64,000 nucleotides of DNA from Triplophysa rosa (Eukaryota; Chordata; Actinopteri; Cypriniformes; Nemacheilidae): contig NW_026634150.1 of NCBI RefSeq assembly GCF_024868665.1, positions 66,170-130,169 on the forward strand. The letters are read 5' to 3'. Below are positions 54,275 through 64,000 of this stretch, piece by piece. Within the stretch, counting starts at the first letter, position 1. Every line of letters begins with the position of its first letter. Both the position numbers and the translations under genes were made by a program. The notes beneath the pieces are model-generated. The model saw nothing but the letters and a program-made list of their open reading frames with translations, ran no database searches and had not been told where the DNA came from.

Positions 54275-54552
54275 ATTAACATTATCAACATCCACCAAGG
54301 TCTTTATTTTGCACCAGAACAATATCCAAAGATCAACATGCTCTTCTAAGATCAGATGACCAGCGGTAAATATGCACAAAATTTAAAACAAACTTAAATG
54401 TTACAAAATTCAAGATCACAAGATTTTTAGGAACCTGTATTTACTTTAAACACAGCATCTATCGATGCAAACAAATTAACATTATCAACATCCACCAAGG
54501 TCTTTATTTTGCACCAGAACAATATCCAAAGATCAACATGCTTTTCTAAGCT
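54275..54552 (+). repeat. Direct repeat pair, about 75 bases, 200 bases apart
   Basis: AACATTATCAACATCCACCA AGGTCTTTATTTTGCACC and the following sequence occur at about 54277-54348 and again at 54477-54548, with one or two differences. The second copy precedes the Merlin-type exon. This is a local duplication. Confidence 0.85.
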
Positions 54553-54663
54553 TCAGAACATCACATCAAGATTTTTTAAGAACTTTACACCAAACACATA
54601 AAATGCAAAACAGCAAAAAATGTTCAGTTTTCCTCTAAACAGGAAATTGATGTCGAATATCTT

Positions 54664-55089
54664 TTAACAGGCGTCCAAGGGGTCCTTTTCACCAAGCCAG
54701 TGAGTCCACTCTATGAGTGAGAGGTGTTCTTTAAGCATCTTCTCTGTCCTGTTCCCTCTTAGTCTCCATATGTTTGTTTTATATGTCACCCATGCTCTTT
54801 CAATGTGTTGTGTATGAGCACCACTCTGTGGGTCTACAAACCATTTGGAATGGTTCACTGTAAAATGTCTGTAACCCATATTGCCCAAAGCCCCTCTGTA
54901 GGCTCTCCACTCATCAGAAATAATAGTAGTGCCTGGACGCACATGTTTTACAACTATGGGTAAGAGGTGATGTCTTGATCTTCTTTTCACAAGGCGCAGC
55001 ACTGGGTGCCGGGATTTGTCCATCACACCCAGTATGCCAAACACCCATTTCTTTCGTCTCCATGTTGTTGATGCTCTCCCTCGTCCATA
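54664..55089 (-). pseudogene. Merlin-type transposase, C-terminal exon (ISXO2-like DDE domain)
   Basis: Merlin transposases are eukaryotic relatives of IS1595/ISXO2 enzymes. From a TTTACAG acceptor at 55090 the exon reads YGRGRASTTWRRKKWVFGIL then GVMDKSRHPVLRLVKRRSRH. The catalytic part follows with TTIISDEWRAYRGALGNMGY and RHFTVNHSKWFVDPQSGAHT, then the terminal motif HIERAWVTYKTNIWRLRGNR. The D in SDEW and the E in IERAW fit the DDE pattern. The stop is at 54664. The N-terminal exons were not found in 55090-55560, so I call it partial. No terminal repeats are identified. Confidence 0.85.
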
Positions 55090-55559
55090 CTGTAAAAGTG
55101 AAATATGTAATGAAATACAGAAAGAGACTATATTTAAGCAGATGGTTGACAGATTAAAGGACATCTGTGGTTCCCTTTTGCTGTGTGGAGTCCATTTATC
55201 AGTCCATTAAATGGTCAGAACAGAGATCACATTAATTCTATGATAACAGTTCTATCCAAATGGAACTGGTCTCTTTCAGAATGACAATGTCTTGTTTAAG
55301 AGTATGAGAGCTATTGCGCTCCTAAATTCTAGACATTATATTTGACTATTTGTTACATAAATATCGGTATTGTTTTGATGAAAAGACTGAATGGTGTGAT
55401 GGTGTTTCATACCTATTACAGTAGATGACTGCTCTCTGGGTCAGTAGCAGTGCCAGAGCAGATTTGTATGTACCAGTTTGATTATGCTTGTCAGAGGTTT
55501 AATAGACATACAATGACATTGTTGTCATTTAGGAAAAAGATTGCATGGTGTTGGAATAA

Positions 55560-56490
55560 ATAAAGTGATTGTTAGCGATATCGTGCAGCCCTAGTAAAAT
55601 GCAAAACTGTTACAATTCTGATATTTTTTCTTCTATTGTGATTATAAACAGGGGTGCACATAAGTTTTTCTATCTGGTTCTCAAGAGAGCACCTGGAGAT
55701 TTGGTTTGGTGCTCACATTGCACAAAGTGTGACAAATACGCCCTTTTCACAATGACGTCACTTAACTTCCGCCTTTTTGCAAAGCAGTGTATCATAACAT
55801 CTGTCTTGCAACAAACAAGAAAAGAACAAGAAGAAGAACTTCCGTTTTGCCGTCGCGCTGGAATTTAACAACAGTGAGAGAAAAAACTGACAGAACACGT
55901 ATTCAAGTACTTATCCTAGCACCTTCGCTAACACAAAAAGAAAACAAAACACTTACCTTCATAACAGGTACTGTTCAACAAAGAATTTGTATCCTTTCTC
56001 TTGCGTTGATCTTGTCGTTAGCGAAAATTTGTCTGCAAGACGTTGTACATCATCTAGCCGTATTTGTGGCAGATGTGCAAGCTACTTGGTAAACTCCATT
56101 CTGAGGCGCTAGCGGAAGTAACTTATTCTTCTTCTTGAGTTTTACTGGCGGTTGGCACCCGATCCGTCCCGGAAACACGATTTGTTCCGCGCATGCGCGA
56201 AACTGACGTCACTTGCTGTTATCGACCTGGGACCAGCTCGGAATCTGGCAGGGGTGCATTTCTCGGCATTACACCTGTTCCGGGCGTCTTCGAATTTTAT
56301 CATCAAAGGTAATTAAATTGCGTTAAGCGATTTTATAATTAAAAGGAGAACTGACAATCTGTTACAACCTGGGTCATGTGCTTAATTTACAAAGTTATGT
56401 TTAAAATATCGAGCTACATTAACTGTACTTGTTAAATTCCCGTATAGAATAAGAAAACGATAGAACCCTTCACAGAGATGCTAATGCAAT
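55560..56490. other. Orphan hAT end and unassigned sequence
   Basis: GATATCGTGCAGCCCTA near 55577-55593 is a right-hand hAT terminus without a partner in the window. Further on, TGACGTCA occurs at 55753 and the similar TGACGTCACTTG near 56203, with GC-richer DNA around 56150-56260. That could be a promoter fragment. No exon is convincing. Confidence 0.3.
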
Positions 56491-57187
56491 AACAGTACAG
56501 AAATTATCATGTACTAATGTTCAAACTAAGTGTTACTTTATTATGAACTAATGATGATTTAAGGCATATACTAATCAAGAATTAACCTTAACTACAACAT
56601 GAGTCACACGAATTCATGTGTGAATAACGGCTACCTTAATTACGTTAGTACATGTTTGTTAATTAATGTATTAATTAACACTGGGCTAAGTTAAATGTAA
56701 CTTGCTCTATGAGAAAGAAAATGTATTAAAAGTGCCCTATTTAAAATACATAACAAACACCTTTGGATGGCGCGAACTATTTTTTTGTGCCTTTACCATC
56801 TGTAAATATGTAAATTCAACAACACACAACCCTGTACAGTTTCTCTTGTTATTCCCATTTTCTGTACATTATTCTTATTTTATATATGCAATTGTTTTAA
56901 GAATCTTTTTAAACTGTAAATCTTTATTATAATTTGTCTTGTCATTGTGTTGAATGTGTGTACTAGAAGCTTTCAACACCAAAGAAAATTGCCTGGCAAG
57001 CACACCTGGCAATAAAGCTCTTCTGATTCTGACAATAATAAACACCTGTTTTGCATGATTATTCATACTTTTATTCATACCCACCTTGACTGGTTACGGT
57101 AGACTGGGTCCCAAGGCACTGCTCCATTGACCTCAAGGGTGAAGTACAACGTGTAGTAACATGTATTCATGAAGCAGGCGTTACTTT
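56491..57187 (+). repeat. Block B, copy 2
   Basis: The sequence appears identical to 53290-53988, ending at the same GGCGTTACT. Here it is followed directly by LINE sequence (TTCCTCAGCCGTCACAGG), which in the first locus lies upstream of block B. Confidence 0.92.
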
Positions 57188-57870
57188 CCTCAGCCGTCAC
57201 AGGAAGAAGAGACGCTGGTGAGCCTTCTTCAATACGGCTTCGGTGTGAGTGGTCCATGTGAGCTCCTCTGTGATATTGACACCAAGGAACTTGAAACTAT
57301 TGACTCTCTCCACTGGCGCTCCGTTGATGGTGAAAGGACTGTGTGCTCTGTCTTCCCTCCTAAAGTCCACCACCAGCTCCTTGGTCTTACTGACGTTGAG
57401 AGAAAGGTTGTCTTCTTCACACCAACGTGACAGAGTGTGTTCCTCAGTGTCAGTGATCAGACCTACCACCGTCGTGTCGTTGGCAAACTTTATGATGGCA
57501 TTGGAGCTGCGTGTTGCCACGCAGTCGTGTGTGTACATGGTGTACAGGAGTGGGCTGAGAACACATCCTTGTGGTGCTCCAGTGTTTAGGGTCAGTGGTA
57601 AGGAGGTATGGTTGCCGATTCTGACTACCTGGCATCTGCTAGACAGGAAGTCCAGGATCCAGCTGCACAGCAAGCTGTTTAAGCCCAGCGCCCAGAGTTT
57701 CATATCTAGCTTGGAGGGCACTGTGGTGTTGAATGCAGAGCTGTAGTCTATAAACAGCATTCTCACATACCTGTATGTGTTCTTTTTTTCCAGTGGGAGA
57801 CAGCAATGTGTAGTATGGCACCATCAGTGTAGCGGTTGTTGCAGAATGGAAACTGGCTAGTAGGTGGTAG
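57187..57870 (-). pseudogene. Second LINE RT copy, truncated, same catalytic Asp loss
   Basis: It is homologous to 52094-52790, with scattered substitutions and a deletion near 57438 (TAYREEM missing). It keeps [16 protein letters not shown] and again reads [10 protein letters not shown]. The 3' part beyond FLRR is missing because block B joins there. A small insertion near 57770 duplicates CATACCTGTATG-like sequence. Confidence 0.88.
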
Positions 57871-58560
57871 CAAATGACTGTTTTAATGAGTGAGTCACAG
57901 AAGCGTTCATTTAACCCATTCGTTTAAAACAGTTGATTCATTCATGAACAAGCAAGAATGGGTTACTGAATCACTCAATCGATTCGTTCAATATCTGGGA
58001 TTCGTTCAGTAAAAGTTTTTATTGTGTTGCGGAAAGACGCGTTTTCCTGTAGCCCAGTGGTCACCAACCCTGCTCCTGGAGATCCACCGTCCTGAAGATT
58101 TCAGCTCCAACCCCAATCAAACACACCTAAACTATCTGATCAAGGTGTTCAGGTTCGCTGGATAATTAAAGACAGGTGTGCTGAAGCAGGGTTGGAGCTG
58201 CAGTCTGCAGGACAGTCGATCTCCAGGAACAGGGTTGGTGACCACTGCTGTACCCTATCTGTACTGAACTGTTGGCAGCCGCGTTGCTATTCTGGAAATT
58301 TTATTGTTACTTAATATGTCCTAAATAAACTAACGAGGTCAAATGCCTACTACAGCCATTTTGCTTATATATCCAGGATTTTGGATGCAAGAGAAACATC
58401 ACAAATTGATAAAACACTGCGGTCACTGTGATACAATTCCGTATTATTTTCCGTGTGTCAAGAGTGACACAATAAAGCACTTTTGAGAGGCTAACGCCAT
58501 CTAATTTTAAGTTTGACATCCCAAATTACAAACATGTGATTAACAATTTATAATTACTTT
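57871..58560. repeat. Block A' flank, with MITE insertion
   Basis: This is homologous to 52800-53280 (TGAGTGAGTCACAGAAGCGT and onwards) except for the inserted element at 58055-58247. After 58560 the two loci diverge. Confidence 0.85.
58055..58247. mobile_element. Small hAT-type MITE with paralogous empty site
   Basis: The inverted ends are CAGTGGTCACCAACCCTG and CAGGGTTGGTGACCACTG-like, pairing over about 30 bases. Flanking 8-mers are CTGTAGCC (58047-58054) and CTGTACCC (58248-58255), one mismatch apart. The corresponding place in block A (near 52975-52985) reads CCTGTAGCCTATCTGTAC without insertion. Confidence 0.9.
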
Positions 58561-58959
58561 AATTTAATGACAGACTTAATATAAATTTAGAGACCATATA
58601 AAAACCTGCTATATAAAAATGCTGTTTCCACATTCTCAGATTTTAGTTGAATTACAGTTAACAGCTTACATACCTTTTCTTTTTGAAGTGTAGATATCCT
58701 GCCTTCGTAAATGCATACAGCAAATCTTCTTAGTCAATATTGTCAGTGTCAAAGTGTTTATATCGAAAAGAAAATGCCCTCTTGAGAGATTCCTCTGCTC
58801 TCTGCATTTGGCGCAATGTATTTCTGTGCTCGTGCAGCGTCATGAAACGTGCACTCGCGCAGACTGACTCAGATCATTGGTTCCGCTCCGTGTCTTGCGT
58901 TTTGTTTACCAATGTTGCAATGTATATTTAAAATAATTAATTACAGTTGTTATAAAGTA

Positions 58960-59100
58960 AAGTCTTGCCAAGTCATGAAGTTCAAGTCAAGTCAAGTCAA
59001 GAGTCACTGGATCCCAAGTCAAGTCGAGTCATTTTCTTTATTTAGTCAAGCGAGTCACAAGTCCTTAAATTTGCATGTCATGTGACTCGAGTCCCCCATC
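58960..59100. repeat. AAGTC-rich repeat
   Basis: GTTCAAGTCAAGTCAAGTCA and later GTCATGTGACTCGAGTCCCC form the end of a common fish element with AAGTC words. It marks the truncation of the Gypsy element that follows. Confidence 0.6.
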
Positions 59101-59104
59101 TCTG

Positions 59105-61660
59105 CAATCTGCAACACAGTTTCTTTTACCTGGACGATACTGAACATCATACTGGAAACACAAAAGCCTGGCAGACCAACGAGCTACTCTCATGCCAGCT
59201 CTGTTCATGCCTTTTGTGGAGAGAAGTGTAGTAAGAGCTTGATGATCAGTCCTCAAAGTGAACCGGCGTCCCCACACATACGTCCCCACACATACGTCCT
59301 CCACTTTTCCACTGCCCAGACACATGCAAGTGCTTCCTTTTCCACCGTGGAGTATTTCCGTTCCGAAGTGGATAGCGTCCTGGATGCAAAAGCTATCACG
59401 CGTTCAGCTCCATCAGATCGTAACTGCGTTAAGACAGCACTATGGCCATAGTCCGAGGGATCAGTACTAACGAATGTAGGCAGGGCAGGATCATAAAAAG
59501 CAAGAGCTGGGCTCTCCAGCAGCATTCTTTTGAGGGTCTCAAAGCTTTCCACAGTCTTGTTGTTCAACTGCAGTGGAGCTTGCGCATCCATTCTGATCAT
59601 CTGCCTCAGCGGCTCAACGACAGTAGCATAATTCGGAAGGAATTTGTTGAACCAGGAAATCACATGACCCAGGAATGGAATGCTTTACTGGTTAAAGGAG
59701 CTTTTTTCCAAGTTAATCTGCAAGCCAACCTCCTCTAGCTTTTGACGAATAGCTTTGAGATGTCTATCATGGGCCTCCTAAGAATCACCGTATACCACAA
59801 TGTCGTCCAAGTAATTCTTTACACCATCCAGCTCCCGTAGGACGGATTGCATCATCTTCTGGAAGGCTGGCGGTGCCGAAGCCAATCCAAAAGGAACTTG
59901 TGTGAAGCGGAACATTCCGTCATGTGTTATGAAGGCAATCAAATTACGACTGTCAGGGTGGAGAGGTAGCTGGGGTTAAGCAGAACTCAGGTCAATCTGA
60001 CTGTAGTGTGAAGCTCCTACTAGTTCTGTAAACAACTCCTCCATGTGAGGCAACGGGTAACAATCCATAATCACACTCTTATTGGGTTCACGTAGGTCCA
60101 CACAAAGCCTCATGTGTCCATCACGTTTACGTACTACTACCAATGGACTAACCCATTCTGAAGCATCAACGGGTTCAATGATACCTGCTGTACGATGACG
60201 GTTCAGCTCTGGGGACACCTCCTTGTGAATACTAAGAGGTAAGTGTCTTAACTTTTGACGTATCGGTGTCACTGTTGGGTTAACTTGCACTTTGTGAAAA
60301 AATCCTTTCACGCAACCCAGGTGAGTAGCAGATACGTGTGACACTGTGTTCACAGGGCTTGTGACATACCCAGTCGCAGGAGTAGGTGCAGACCCAATTT
60401 CACTTTCATGCCCAATGCACTGGACTTTGCCACTTACAATGTTCAGGTTCAGCAATCGAATTAAATCCAATCCGAGTAAGGGAGATCCTGAAGTAACTAC
60501 ATAAAAAATGGCAGTGACTACATTGTTATTTACTGACATTCCCACTGTGGCTGATAAGCATCCAATCACTGGTAAGTCCTCTTTGGCGTAAGAGACAAGT
60601 TTGATTTTGGGTTTAGTCAGCGTGCATTGTGAGAAATGTTTCTTGTACACGGCTTCTGGAAGTATGGAAACCGATGCACCCGTGTCCACAACCATATGTA
60701 CTGAATGTGTCTCACCTCCCGGTGCTGCAATCTTCACATCACAGGTAATCTTATCCTTGGCTACAGCAGACGGATTCCTGTTATTTACGCAAAGCACAGT
60801 CACGTCTGGAACTACCACCTCTCTTACTTCACTCACCACTGTTTTACACACTTTAGCAAAGTGACCTTTCTTTCCACATAGTCTGCATGTTACATTAGCG
60901 GACAGTCGACGTTGTTGCCCGGTCGCTGTTTGTTTACGATCCTCCGTTCGTCTCTGAACAGCCTTTGGTTGTTTAGTCATGTCTGCGCTCCTTCCACCTT
61001 TGCTGCATTTAGAAATCACACTAACTGCTTGCACCGACTTCATTGTAGTAGTACTAGTAGGGTTACAAAACAATGAAGAATTTCTCACAATAGCTTCCAC
61101 TTGTCTTCTACAGCAGCCAACGAGGCATTCGCTATCAACTGACCACAGAGCATTTCACTCTTCATTTGCCCAAATGCACACGGGGCAGCTAACGCTCTCA
61201 AAGCAGCAACGTATTGTGTAACAGTCTCATCTGGTCTTTGCACATGTTGACGAAATGTATGTCGGCATGCGACCACATTAACTTTAGGCACAAAATGTTT
61301 CTGGAGTGCAGCCATCGCTTCATTAAAAGTAGTACCTTGGTCTGGCAGAGTGTAAAACAGGCGCTGGCCTTACCGTCCCCAAGCAATGCAGCCGCTCGTC
61401 TACGCTCCTCCGGCCATGCATCTCAGGTGGCGTGGATCACAATCATGTAATTATGAAAGATCTTCTGCCACATCTCGAACGGAATCGGCGGCTCCCCACC
61501 AACACGAAGAGACGGGGGTGTGCTCGGCACTGAAGCGATAATCCTCGTCGCCAATTTGTAGTGTTTTTACTCCATTACAAAAACACTCAGCCACATGTCC
61601 AGCTAACACTTTTACTTTATTCTCTCCTTCATCTACATTGTCTTCTGCATACAATTACTC
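59105..61660 (-). pseudogene. Ty3/Gypsy gag-pol remnant: gag, protease, RT, RNase H
   Basis: Minus-strand segments in order are a gag-like part (61650-61085, RHTFRQHVQRPDETVTQYVA), a CCHC knuckle CRLCGKKGHFAKVC (about 60845-60885) and a protease motif MVVDTGASVSILP. RT follows with SEWVSPLVVVRKRDGHMRLC and VDLREPNKS. A stop replaces Tyr in the SAYHQL-type motif at 59976. RT then continues with FGLASAPPAFQKMM and the intact box NYLDDIVVYGD (about 59795-59815). After LGHVIS the frame jumps to WFNKFLPNYA, missing about 35 residues of the thumb. RNase H runs FVSTDPSDYGHSAVLTQLRS to LRTDHQALTTLLS and ends at RPGKRNCVAD, where the element is truncated. Integrase and LTRs are absent. Several stops confirm inactivity. 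Confidence 0.92.
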
Positions 61661-61689
61661 ACTAGAGCCCCCAGTGGCGCAGCTTCACA

Positions 61690-61865
61690 TCACATATAAT
61701 AAAGCAAGTTCCCTTTCTGTCGGTCTCTCGACGTTGTGTCGAGCCGACAGATGGGGTTTGACTTGAGAACCTATCATCTTCTGATATTTTAGAAAAGGCC
61801 AATGAAATTGGCGAATGAAATTTGCATGCCGGACTCCGCCCCGGATATTATTGTGCATAATTCCG
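61690..61865. repeat. DIRS-type terminal repeat fragment
   Basis: CCCTTTCTGTCGGTCTCTCG, GACGTTGTGTCGAGCCGACA and GAATGAAATTTGCATGCCGG match the repeat at 62470-62600 in the same orientation. It is truncated at its right end and abuts the Gypsy remnant. Confidence 0.75.
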
Positions 61866-62400
61866 ATCATTTTGTTGATGTTGTATTTGCACTTTGCACT
61901 TTTGGGCTCTGTTGTACACCCCAGTTATAAGAAGTATTCATAGGAATGATATTACCATAGATGTGTTAATAATCAGACCAATGATTGAGTGTTACAAGTA
62001 AATATATGAAGATGATTTAATGATTTAATGATATAATCAGTATACATAAACATTGATTGAGTGTTGTTTGAGCACATAAGTATATTTTAATCATTTTAAC
62101 CAAGTATAGAACAGATTACAGCAATACAAAATTCAGTGATGTCTTTGAGGCCTGTTTGAGGCCTGACCTAGATAAAGTTCAGAAGGTCGAACATGTTGTT
62201 CACTTTGAGGCCTGAAAACCGGTACCAACAGGAAAACTTATTTTTTTAAAAACCAAGTAAAAGTCAACATCCCACCATTAGATACAAACCTTGTTGCCTA
62301 GAAAATAATAGTGGCAGACAAGAATGATTGGATAATAAAAAATAAAAGATGAAGGGAATTTACCTGATTGGTTTAGGAAAGGACCTCCTTTCCTAAGTTT
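61866..62400. other. AT-rich spacer, no gene
   Basis: The stretch includes a short TGATTTAATGATTTAATGAT tandem and GAGGCCTG repeated three times (about 62145-62215). No coding region or known repeat is recognised. Confidence 0.4.
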
Positions 62401-62418
62401 CACTATAACTGTAGGCTG

Positions 62419-62830
62419 GAAAACGTCTCGGTTATGGTTGTAACCTCGGTTCCCTGATGGAGGGAACGAGACGTTGTGTCGAACCGACAGATGGGGTTCG
62501 TCCCTGAGAACCAATCGCTTCCGACTTCTTAGAAAAGGCCAATGAAAATTGGCGAATGAAATTTGCATGCCGGACTCCGCCCCCGGATATCCGGGTATAA
62601 AAGGGAGACGGCGTGCCTCATTCATTCACCTTAGTTCTGAGGAGCCTGAGACCTCTCACGACTGCTGCAGTGGACAGCACGTGTTGTGGCAAGAGGACAC
62701 AACGTCTCGTTCCCTCCATCAGGGAACCGAGGTTACAAACGTAACCGAGACGTTCCCTTTCTGTCGGTCTCTCGACGTTGTGTCGAACCGACAGATGGGG
62801 TTCCAATGGAAAACGCCATAACACTGTGCC
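62419..62830 (+). promoter_or_regulatory. DIRS-type terminal repeat with internal palindrome and TATA box
   Basis: ACGTCTCGGTTATGGTTGTA and the following 37 bases (62419-62475) are inverted at 62699-62755 (GTTACAAACGTAACCGAGAC). They enclose a core with GGGTATAAAAGGGAG near 62594 and a downstream start-like region. The ACGTTGTGTCGAACCGACAG motif appears on both sides (about 62472 and 62777). Such arrangements occur at the ends of fish DIRS-like retroelements, and the recombinase relic 700 bases away supports that reading. Confidence 0.65.
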
Positions 62831-63489
62831 CTGTCACAATCTCAACGAAGCGACGGTGACTGGCCTGGGCGTGTCAGCCGTGAACGCTACCGCGAAATTG
62901 TAACCTACCAGTGGGTAGGTAGGGGGTCCCAGAGCTTTCTTGAAAGGTGGGAAGGCCCCTACCTTCGGCCTCACAGGCGGCGGCCTTGTTTCTCTAACAG
63001 CGAGAAGCCGCCCGGAACCGTAAGGCCACTGGGTAAGCGCTACTTCCTCAAGTGGGGGATGCGCTACAGAGACCACTTCCTACCGCAGGGAGGAGACTAG
63101 TGGAGATACCAACATGGTCTCACCGATGGGGGAGAACTCATGGGAAGAAAGTGCGGACTGAAGGAGTTAACCGCGAGGTGGAGGTCCACCTAGGGAAGGT
63201 CATGGGTTACCAAGGTGGGAACCAATCATGAGGATACATCAGACGGAACCGCCCTGCTGGGGGGTTACAACGTCCGGTAGCACTAGGTCCGGTTAGAGCT
63301 ATGTTGTGGATAACTCAGTTGGTACCCGGCCTAAGGGGCAGGGCTGCTCTGCCCAGCCCGCCCGCAGGAGGTGCTTGCTTAGTGATGGATGGAGTGCCTG
63401 TTCTTCACCCAGTGGGGGAAGAAGGGAGGCTAGTAGTACGCTGACCCCCTTAGGAGAAAGGGGGGAAGGTACTGTCATAGGCGTACACC
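62831..63489. other. Internal DIRS-like sequence, noncoding as read
   Basis: GC-rich sequence continues from the terminal repeat toward the recombinase remnant with no convincing frame. Repeated words such as CCCTACCTTCGGCC and GGGGGAGAACTC occur. It is probably the rest of the same element. Confidence 0.45.
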
Positions 63490-63947
63490 CTACCGGCCGC
63501 CGGTCTTGCCTGATGCCTGCAAGACTCGAGCCGATACCGGTTTTACGCGGAGGCTGTAGGACCTCGCGAAGGTGATGGGTGTAGCCCAACCCGCAGCTCT
63601 GCAGATGTCTGCCAGAGAGGCGCCTCGAGCCAGTGCCCACGAGGAGGCTGTACTCCGTGTGGAGAGAGCTCTCACCCAGTGGGCGTAGGCGATCTTAGGA
63701 CAGGTACGCCATAGTGACGGCGTCCATGATCCAGTGCGCCAATCTCTGTTTGAGACAGCCCTCCCTGCTGATCTCCAAAACAGACAAAGAGCTGCTCAGA
63801 GCTTCTGCGGCTCTGCGTGCGGTCCAAGCAGAGGCGCAATGCGCGTACTGGACACAACACGGATGGGGTTGGGTCTTCCTCCCCGGTGGGGAGCGCCTGT
63901 AAGTTCACCACCTGGTGTCTCGGGGGAGTGGTGGGAACTTTGGGCAC
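63490..63947 (-). pseudogene. DIRS tyrosine recombinase remnant
   Basis: Minus-strand frames read VLCPVRALRLCLDRTQSRRS then EQLFVCFGDQQGG. After a shift near 63672 they read RALSTRSTASSWALARGASL, ADICRAAGWATPITFARSYS and LRVKPVSARVLQASG to the stop at 63490. This matches the C-terminal half of DIRS-type tyrosine recombinases, including the A-A-G-W-A segment and the catalytic Tyr in FARSYSL. The H-x-x-R box reads L-S-T-R here, so the His is lost. The element continues beyond the right edge, and RT and RNase H would lie there. Confidence 0.82.
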
Positions 63948-64000
63948 GTAGCCGGGCCGGGGTCTCAGGATAGCGTGAGAATAACCGGGCCCGAGTTCTA

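Noticed and set aside
57249..57746. 165-codon plus-strand ORF
   Set aside because: Antisense of the second LINE RT copy, and rich in Ser/Leu as expected of a shadow frame.
1..64000. A multi-gene defence or biosynthetic system
   Set aside because: No cluster of cooperating genes is visible. Coding content is two host genes plus mobile-element and orphan fragments.

Overview
The window looks like a gene-poor, transposon-saturated piece of a teleost nuclear genome, most likely a cypriniform. The grounds are intron-rich vertebrate orthologues (oxa1l, uspl1), several copies of a tRNA-derived SINE of the cyprinid HAmo type, and a mix of hAT, Tc1, Merlin, Harbinger-like, DIRS, Ty3/Gypsy and LINE relics. 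Four N positions (6544, 30055, 33880, 41067) indicate a draft assembly, so some frame breaks may be sequence errors.

Layout. 1-2300: repeat debris. 2305-16000 (minus): a complete, intact 10-exon oxa1l gene (mitochondrial inner-membrane insertase). Its 8.2-kb intron 1 is almost entirely a stack of DNA transposons inserted into one another, each layer bounded by its own 8-bp target-site duplication. 16376-20418: a nearly intact hAT element with a three-exon ZMYM1-like transposase. 20500-26700: SINEs, a LINE fragment, a Tc1-like end, one unrecognised ORF and one decayed unrecognised gene. 26718-31690: an LTR, the first copy of a 1.4-kb duplicated block, an L1-type LINE and a second LTR. 31700-38150: miniature inverted-repeat elements, an orphan NmrA-like exon and a 138-bp tandem satellite. 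38169-40497: a decayed Ty3/Gypsy 3' half with its 3' LTR. 41018-44420: foldback elements, a Harbinger MYB-like relic and the second copy of the duplicated block.

44468-48300 (minus): uspl1, a SUMO isopeptidase homologue. It keeps the Cys/His/Asp catalytic positions but carries several apparent frame breaks. 49280-51340: T-rich DNA with no recognised gene. 51370-58560: LINE reverse-transcriptase copies and a rearranged duplication (order A-B-X-B-A'), with a Merlin transposase exon between the copies. 59105-61660 (minus): a decayed Gypsy element with gag zinc knuckle, protease, RT and RNase H. 61700-64000: DIRS-type terminal repeats and a tyrosine recombinase relic that runs off the right edge.

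Only oxa1l, and possibly uspl1, look like functioning host genes. I see no operon-like or defence-like multi-gene system. The most unusual content is the nested transposon stack, the near-intact ZMYM-type hAT, and several orphan or decayed coding segments whose families I could not name.
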